A stretch of DNA of 6,597 nucleotides, taken from NCBI GenBank assembly GCA_900553135.1, contig USCO01000119.1, forward strand, positions 1-6,597, read 5' to 3'. A program made the translations under genes and the position numbers. The DNA comes from an uncultured Eubacteriales bacterium. Its GTDB lineage: Bacteria > Bacillota > Clostridia > Oscillospirales > Oscillospiraceae. The notes under the pieces were generated by a model. That model was given only the letters and a program-made list of their open reading frames with translations. It searched no databases and had not been told where the DNA came from. How positions within the stretch are numbered: the first letter of the stretch is position 1; each line of letters opens with the position of its first letter. This document shows, piece after piece, positions 1 through 4,700 of the stretch.

Positions 1-131
1 ACCGTGTGGCAGGGAAAGCCGTCCCGCTCCCCCTGGAAGGAGGCCACCCCCTCCAGGCGGCCCTGGTCCCCCGCCCCCTCCTGCCACAGTTCCCGGGCCT
101 CCAGAGCCAGATCTGTCCGTCTGCTGTCCAA
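1..131 (-). CDS. gpr: GPR spore germination endopeptidase, N-terminal fragment
   Basis: On the minus strand, 43 codons read inward from a TTG start at 131-129 and run off the left edge. The N-terminus reads MDSRRTDLALEARELWQEG, followed by a Leu-Glu-Gly-Val segment at residues 26-29. RTDLA(L/V)EA is the hallmark start of GPR, the protease that degrades small acid-soluble spore proteins (SASPs) in the spore core during germination. TTG is the only standard start codon between the upstream in-frame stop (TAG, near 182) and the RTDLALEA motif. An AGGAAAGGA purine run lies about 12 bases upstream, slightly far for a ribosome binding site. ATT directly before the TTG is a conceivable but unlikely start. 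In the Bacillus enzyme the zymogen is cleaved between Asp and Leu of this TDLA motif, which would leave only a 7-residue propeptide here. gpr next to rpsT is also the arrangement known in Bacillus. The catalytic aspartates lie outside the window. Confidence 0.88.
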   Translation of the reverse strand, partial: MDSRRTDLALEARELWQEGAGDQGRLEGVASFQGERDGFPCHT

Positions 132-204
132 AATGCGCCGCCGTCCTTTCCTAGATCTAGTGGTGATGCGGATGTTCTGGCTCTAGTCTTTGCGGCGGGA
201 GAAA

Positions 205-232
205 AAGTATGTGAAAAGGAAGAATTTTTTCA
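205..232 (-). promoter_or_regulatory. possible sporulation sigma (SigG-like) promoter for gpr
   Basis: On the minus strand, CATACTT (205-211) resembles the SigG -10 consensus CATNNTA. TGAAAA (227-232) lies 15 bases upstream and resembles a SigG -35 element. gpr is transcribed by SigF/SigG in the forespore in Bacillus, so such a promoter is expected here. The 15-base spacer is shorter than the usual 17-18, so the call is weak. Confidence 0.3.
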
Positions 233-241
233 AAAAAGGTG
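219..241. promoter_or_regulatory. AT-rich UP-like element with T6-C-A6 palindrome
   Basis: A strongly AT-rich block in an otherwise GC-rich region contains six T (225-230), a C, and six A (232-237), which form a perfect inverted repeat. It lies immediately upstream of the rpsT -35 box, where an A/T-tract UP element would contact the RNA polymerase alpha subunits. The same bases overlap the candidate gpr -35 region on the other strand. The sequence is directly seen; the UP-element role is inferred. Confidence 0.45.
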
Positions 242-270
242 TTGCATTTCTTTTTAGAGGATGGTATAAT
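242..270 (+). promoter_or_regulatory. SigA-type promoter of rpsT (extended -10)
   Basis: The -35 box is TTGCAT (242-247), followed by a 17-base spacer and a perfect -10 TATAAT (265-270). The -10 is extended by TG at 262-263, giving TGGTATAAT. The predicted transcription start is near 276-278, which gives a leader of about 57 bases before the rpsT TTG. A strong vegetative promoter suits a ribosomal protein gene. Confidence 0.85.
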
Positions 271-277
271 ACATATC

Positions 278-296
278 CGCACAGGATCATTGTGCG
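278..296 (+). promoter_or_regulatory. hairpin in the rpsT 5' leader
   Basis: CGCACA (278-283) and TGTGCG (291-296) form a perfect 6-bp stem with a 7-base loop, GGATCAT. It lies at the very 5' end of the predicted transcript and 21 bases before the Shine-Dalgarno sequence. It has no T-tract, so it is not an intrinsic terminator. It may stabilise the 5' end, act as a binding site for S20 feedback control, or be a DNA operator just downstream of the promoter. Nothing in the sequence decides between these. Confidence 0.45.
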
Positions 297-317
297 AAAT
301 TTTAACGATGAAAAATC

Positions 318-325
318 GGAGGAGG
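318..325 (+). promoter_or_regulatory. ribosome binding site of rpsT, fixing the TTG start
   Basis: GGAGGAGG ends eight bases before TTG at 334. This excludes the in-frame GTG at 325-327, which overlaps the site, and excludes starts further upstream. Confidence 0.88.
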
Positions 326-333
326 TGTTTGGT

Positions 334-597
334 TTGCCGAATATCAAGTCTGCCAAGAAGCGTGTGCTGGTTTCCCAGACCAAGGCCATGCAGAACAAGG
401 CCGCGAAGTCCGCGCTGAAGACCGACATCAAGAAGTTTGAGGCCGCGGTGGCGGAAGGCAACCGCAGCGAGGCCGATGTTGCTTACAAGGTGGCTGTGAA
501 GGCGGTGGACAAGGCTGCTGCCAAGGGGCTGCTGCACAAGAACAACGCTGCCAACAAGAAGAGCAGCATGACCATCAAGCTGAACAAGCTGGCCTGA
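334..597 (+). CDS. rpsT: 30S ribosomal protein S20
   Basis: The 87-residue basic protein begins MPNIKSAKKRVLVSQ, the classic S20 N-terminus, and ends in the typical lysine-rich helix (KNNAANKKSSMTIKLNKLA). S20 is a helical-bundle primary binding protein of 16S rRNA in the small subunit; its length matches the family. The start is the TTG at 334, because the encoded PNIKSAKKR follows it directly and a strong GGAGGAGG lies eight bases upstream. The reading frame stays open to about 190, but those upstream codons precede the predicted transcription start. The gene is monocistronic in appearance, with its own strong promoter upstream and an intrinsic terminator 20 bases after the stop. It is transcribed divergently from gpr. 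The TTG start may moderate translation, as non-AUG starts do for rpsT in other bacteria; that is an inference here. Confidence 0.97.
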   Translation: MPNIKSAKKRVLVSQTKAMQNKAAKSALKTDIKKFEAAVAEGNRSEADVAYKVAVKAVDKAAAKGLLHKNNAANKKSSMTIKLNKLA

Positions 598-617
598 TTG
601 CGTCTAACCAAAGAGAG

Positions 618-650
618 AAAGCCGTCTGCTCCGCAGGCGGCTTTTTGCTT
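618..650 (+). terminator. intrinsic terminator after rpsT
   Basis: GCCGTCTGC (621-629) pairs with GCAGGCGGC (633-641) around a TCC loop, a 9-bp stem with one G-U pair. It is followed by T5 and GCTTT. Three A residues before the stem can pair with the first T residues. It lies about 20 bases after the rpsT stop. Confidence 0.9.
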
Positions 651-662
651 TCCCCCGGATTC

Positions 663-682
663 CCGCCTTTTTTCCAAGGCGG
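663..682. repeat. short inverted repeat upstream of the BrkB-family gene
   Basis: CCGCCTT (663-669) and AAGGCGG (676-682) are perfect 7-bp arms around six bases. No T-tract follows on either strand, so it is not an ordinary terminator. It sits where the -35/spacer region of the next gene's promoter would be, so it could be an operator or simply a weak structure; its role is unassigned. Confidence 0.4.
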
Positions 683-684
683 CC

Positions 685-693
685 TGATATGCT
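685..693 (+). promoter_or_regulatory. possible extended -10 promoter for the BrkB-family gene
   Basis: TGATATGCT reads as TGn plus a 4-of-6 match to TATAAT (TATGCT, 688-693). No convincing -35 box is found 16-18 bases upstream. The rpsT terminator upstream implies that the next gene needs its own promoter, and this is the best candidate in the gap of about 75 bases. Confidence 0.3.
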
Positions 694-710
694 GAGAGCA
701 CAGCAACGAG

Positions 711-716
711 AGGAGG
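711..716 (+). promoter_or_regulatory. ribosome binding site of the BrkB-family gene
   Basis: A perfect AGGAGG ends seven bases before the ATG at 724 and fixes the start of the membrane protein. Confidence 0.85.
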
Positions 717-723
717 CTTTCCC

Positions 724-1599
724 ATGTGGCGCGCCCTGCTCCGCCTTCCGGCGGTTTCCTTTGGACTGGAACTGAAACAGACCTACGACCGGGTGGGAGT
801 GGCCCGGGCGGCGGCCTCTCTGGCCTATTTTCTCATTTTGACCCTGTTCCCCCTGCTGGTGTGCGTCAACTTTTTCCTCTCTCTGCTGCCCATCACTGCC
901 GAACAGCTCCTCTCCGCCCTGGAGCCGGTGATCCCCCAGGAGAGTTTGGGCATCATTCTGGATTACCTCAGCTACGTCTCCTCCATCCCCCAGAGCCAGT
1001 CCACCCCCCTGCTGCTGGCCAGCCTGTTTACCATTCTCATCTCGGCTTCGGCGGGTCTGCGCACCCTATTGCAGACCATGGATGAGCTCTACCACGAGCC
1101 CCCCAATACCAGCCTGGGGCGGCTCATCCTCAGTGTGGTGCTGTCGGTGCTGTTTTTGCTGACAGTGTACCTGTCCATTGTGGTCATCTTTACCGGAGAG
1201 TGGTTTTTCCGCTTCCTGGAGACCCACCTGCCCCCCACCCTGGTGGAGCTGGACCTGTTCCCCTCCCTGTCGGCGGTGTGGAACTGGCTGCGCTACCCCC
1301 TGCTGTTCTGCCTGGTGCTGCTGCTGGTGATGGCGGTGTACCACCTGGGCACCCCCAAGCGCCTGCGGGGACGGCGGGTGCTGCGGCTCACCGGCCTGCT
1401 CACCGCTGTGGCCCTGGTGGCCTGCTCGGTGCTGTTCTCCTGGTTTATCGACATGTCCTCCCGCTACGCCCTGGTGTACGGGTCGTTGGCCTCCCTCATT
1501 ATCCTGCTGGTGTGGCTCTATTTCTGCGGCAATATCCTCCTCATGGGGGCCGTGGTGGGCCAGGTGCTCAGCAGGAGACAAGAACAAAAAGAAACCTGA
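724..1599 (+). CDS. YihY/BrkB-family inner membrane protein
   Basis: This 291-residue integral membrane protein matches the YihY/virulence factor BrkB family. That family was once annotated as 'ribonuclease BN', and its biochemical role is not settled; permease or transport functions have been proposed. Family features visible are the N-terminal RAAASLAYFLILTLFPLL stretch (about residues 28-45) and the C-terminal YGSLASLIILLVWLYF helix followed by NILLMGA (about 252-276). Six hydrophobic segments can be drawn at about 31-55, 95-116, 134-157, 190-208, 222-242 and 250-279. A basic loop (PKRLRGRR, 211-218) and a short charged tail (RRQEQKE) are likely cytoplasmic by the positive-inside rule. Length is normal for the family. 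The start is the ATG seven bases after AGGAGG. It appears monocistronic, lying between the rpsT terminator and its own terminator. No substrate can be assigned. Confidence 0.9.
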   Translation: MWRALLRLPAVSFGLELKQTYDRVGVARAAASLAYFLILTLFPLLVCVNFFLSLLPITAEQLLSALEPVIPQESLGIILDYLSYVSSIPQSQSTPLLLASLFTILISASAGLRTLLQTMDELYHEPPNTSLGRLILSVVLSVLFLLTVYLSIVVIFTGEWFFRFLETHLPPTLVELDLFPSLSAVWNWLRYPLLFCLVLLLVMAVYHLGTPKRLRGRRVLRLTGLLTAVALVACSVLFSWFIDMSSRYALVYGSLASLIILLVWLYFCGNILLMGAVVGQVLSRRQEQKET

Positions 1600-1601
1600 C
1601 T

Positions 1602-1653
1602 GCCGCGGTTTTCCAGCGGCGGGGCTGCCCTTGGGGGCGGCCTTTTTTCTTTT
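1602..1653 (+). terminator. intrinsic terminator after the BrkB-family gene
   Basis: The main stem pairs GGCTGCCC (1623-1630) with GGGCGGCC (1635-1642), 8 bp with one G-U pair around a 4-base loop. It is followed by TTTTTTCTTTT. A second GC-rich stem, GCCGC/GCGGC (1602-1606 with 1616-1620), sits directly upstream, right after the stop codon. The T-tract abuts the -35 region of the next promoter. Confidence 0.88.
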
Positions 1654-1678
1654 CAACTGGGAAATTTTGTGCTACACT
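1650..1678 (+). promoter_or_regulatory. promoter of the large multidomain gene
   Basis: A 4-of-6 -35 box TTTTCA (1650-1655), a 17-base spacer, and a -10 TACACT (1673-1678) extended by TG at 1670-1671 form a plausible SigA promoter. The predicted transcription start is near 1685. The -35 box lies inside the T-tract of the preceding terminator, so the two transcription units are packed without spare sequence. Confidence 0.55.
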
Positions 1679-1687
1679 AAAGTATCA

Positions 1688-1701
1688 CAGTGTTAACACT
1701 G
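1688..1701. promoter_or_regulatory. 14-bp perfect palindrome at the transcription start (operator candidate)
   Basis: CAGTGTTAACACTG is a perfect 14-bp palindrome that begins nine bases after the -10 hexamer, at about +1 to +17. This is a standard position for a repressor operator. As RNA it would have little or no loop, so a DNA-binding role for a dimeric repressor fits better than a hairpin. The regulator cannot be identified from this window, which encodes no transcription factor. Confidence 0.5.
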
Positions 1702-1715
1702 CCATTCCCAGAGAA

Positions 1716-1721
1716 AGGCGG
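1716..1721 (+). promoter_or_regulatory. ribosome binding site of the large gene, fixing its ATG
   Basis: AGGCGG, one mismatch from AGGAGG, ends seven bases before ATG at 1729. An upstream in-frame GTG at 1690 lies within the palindrome, only a few bases after the predicted transcription start, and has no site before it. The ATG at 1729 is therefore preferred. Confidence 0.7.
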
Positions 1722-1728
1722 GACGTCT

Positions 1729-4700
1729 ATGCATGAGAAATTGATCCGGCAGCTCACCGGCCAGGTGGCCGACGCGCTGGTAGAGCGCAAGCTGCCCTTT
1801 GTCCCCGACCGGAAGGCCGCCCTCAGCCTGCTGAAGGCCCAGGGCTGGACCCAGGAGCTGGACCAGCTGCTGCCCCTGAAGGAGCGCCTGGAGTGCAGCC
1901 AGGTGCTGCAGCTGTGCGCCCCCATCCTGCCCAAGCTGGCCCCCACCCCTCCCGACGGGTGGCTGCCCTTCTGCTACCGCTATCTGCGCGCCAATCTGTA
2001 CCCCCAGGGGGACTTTGCCCCCGACGCCGGGGAGTATCGGGACGGGGCGGAGTTTTATTTGTGCGTGCTCCAGGTGATGCTGGACTACGAGCGCAAAGTG
2101 GTCCCCTTTGACCCCCTCATGGACTTTGAGTTTCTGGACGAGTCGGAGTACGCCCCCTGCGACTGCGGGCGGGAGTACCGGCGCTTCCTGGCCGCCTTCC
2201 GCCAGGAGTACCTCTATGAGCTCATGCGCCTGGGGCTGGAGGTCACCCCCTTCTCCACCCTGACCCACGTGGCGGGGGTCCACTATATCGCCGTCCACGT
2301 GGCCCGGGATCTGGCCCGGGCGGGGGTGGATGTGGACCTGGCCCTCATCTCCGGCGCCGCCGCCGCCCACGACGTGGGAAAGTTCGGCTGCCGCCCCGGG
2401 GAGGCCGTCCCCCATCTCCACTACTACTACACCGACCAGTGGCTGCTGGAGCGCCATCTGGAGGGCATCAGCCACATCGCCGCCAACCACTCCACCTGGG
2501 ACCTGGAGCTGGAGTCTCTGTCGGTGGAGTCCCTGTGTCTCATCTACGCCGACTTCCGCTCCAAGTCCAGCCGGGACGAGAAGGGCCGGGAGATCACCGT
2601 CCTCTATCCCCTGGATGAGTCCTTCCAGGTGATTTTGAGCAAGCTGGAGAACGTGGACGGCAGCAAGCGCCGCCGCTACGAGCTGGTCTACGGCAAGCTC
2701 CACGATTTTGAGGACTACATGCGCTCCCTGGGGGTGGATGTGGACCTCACCGGGCAGCCCCAGACCCCCGCTCCCCTCAAGGACCCCTCCCTTATGGGGC
2801 CCCGGGAGACGGTGGAGGGCCTCACCCTCCTCTCCGTGGGCCACAGCCTGCGCCTGATGCACATGCTGTCCAACGAGCGCAAGTTCGGCAACATCATCGA
2901 GGCCGCCCGCTCCACCAAGGACTGGAAGCAGCTGCGGGCCTACCTCAACGTGTTCCAGGAGTACTTCACTTACCTGTCCGTGCGGCAGAAGACCCAGGCC
3001 CTGGCCTTCCTCTACGAGCTGCTGGTCCACCGCGAGGGCGACATCCGCCGTCAGGCTGCCTTCCTCATTGGCCTCATCATCGCCCGCTTCCACATGGTCT
3101 ACCGCAAGCAGGTCCCCGCCGACGCCCAGAGCGACCCCGCCGAGCAGGTGCCCTTCACCCTGTGGGAGCAGTATCTGGACCAGATCATCTACCCCGACCA
3201 CAAGACCACCCAGCAGCAGCGCAACCACATCGGCTACACCCTGAAGCTGGTGGTGGACGCCCTGCTGGCCTACGCCCGGCCCGGGGACGTGCCCCGCTTT
3301 GTGGGGGCCCTGCTGCGCTACTTCGAGGACCCGGCGGAGAAGGACAGCGACACCGCCTTCACCCTGCTGGACGCCGCCTGGTATCTCCCTTCCAAATATT
3401 ATAATGATGAGGTGCGCCGCCTGCTCATCGACTTTGCCGCCTACTGGGCCGACCAGAAGGACCCGCGGCTCACCGTCACCTCCCTGCGCTTTTTGCGGGA
3501 GGCCGCTCGCAACCTGCCCCGGAACAGTCCCCAGATGGAGCGCATCGTCTCCATCGCCCAAAAGGTCCCCGCCGACAGCCTGCCTGTCATCTATCTGCAG
3601 TACCGCATCCTCAAGCGGGCGGGCCGGGACATCTCCGCCCACAAGAAGGCCCTGTACGAGCAGGACATCACCAGTGAGATCTTCCTGGACAACCTGAAGA
3701 CCGCCACCCCCTGGGTGGTGAAGGTGGTGGGCGTGGAGCTGCTGCGGGACCAGGTGGAGCAGGGGCTCATGGAGCACATCCTCCACATCTGCACCCACTT
3801 CTCCAACCTCATCAAGGTGTCCGAGCGGGTGGTGGTGCGCCACAACGCCGGCGACGCCCTGGTGCGGGTGCTGCCCCTGCTGCGCCGGGACCAGCGCAAC
3901 GAGGTGGTGGTGGAGCTGGGCAAGGGTCTGGAGATGGGACAGTACGAGATCTCCAAGTACATTCCCCAGTATCTGGGCCAGGCCGCCCTGTACCTCTACC
4001 CCAGCGAGCTGGACGAGCAGGTGCTGTGGCTGAAAAACCTGCTGGGTTCCCCCAACGACTCCGCCGTCTCCGGCGCCCTGAACACCATCGGCGTGCTGCT
4101 CCAGCACTACCCCGCCTACCGGGGCCGCTTCAGCGAGCGCTCCACCGCCTATGAAAACCGCCGCCAGGAGCTGCTGGGCCTCCTCCTCCAGGGACTGGCC
4201 CACTACCGCCCCGCGGTGCGCCAGGAGGCGCTGCTTGTCACAGGAAAACTGCTCTTTGAGAGCAATATCCTGCCCATGGACGAAAAGGCCCACCTCTTCT
4301 CTCTCAGCTACCGCAAGCTTCTCTTCCTCATTCAGGAGGCCCCCGTCCAGGACGACGACATGACCTTCTACTACCGGGCTGCCGCCCTGGCCCACATCAA
4401 CCGCTTCATCTCCCTGTGGCGGCTGGACCACGGCCCCTTCACCTTCACCGTGCCCCGGAAGATCGCCTTCTTCCCCGGCACCTTCGACCCCTTCACCCTG
4501 TCCCACAAGGGCATCGTCCACGCCATCCGGGACCTGGGCTTCGAGGTCTATCTGGCCGTGGACGAGTTCTCCTGGTCCAAGAAGGCCCAGCCCCACCTCA
4601 TCCGCCGCCAGATCGTCAACCTGTCGGTGGCGGGAGATTTCCACGTCCATCTGTTCCCCGACGACATCCCGGTGAACATTGCAAACCCCGCCGACCTCAA

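Noticed and set aside
6..257. Small plus-strand open frames at 4-186 and 6-257
   Set aside because: They are antisense to gpr, whose RTDLALEA motif on the other strand is diagnostic. No ribosome binding site or known domain is seen.
190..333. Upstream in-frame extension of rpsT starting at 190
   Set aside because: The S20 N-terminus PNIKSAKKR begins after TTG 334, which has a perfect ribosome binding site. The predicted promoter lies inside the extension.
1066..1656. Minus-strand open frame opposite the BrkB-family gene, and the plus-strand frame at 1200-1736
   Set aside because: Both are low-complexity shadows of the membrane protein gene. The plus-strand frame runs through a terminator and a promoter and lacks a ribosome binding site.
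2322..2747. An 18-base direct repeat (GGGGGTGGATGTGGACCT at 2322 and 2730)
   Set aside because: Both copies encode GVDVDL in the same frame with the same preferred codons. This is most simply codon bias on a similar short peptide, although a common structural motif cannot be excluded.
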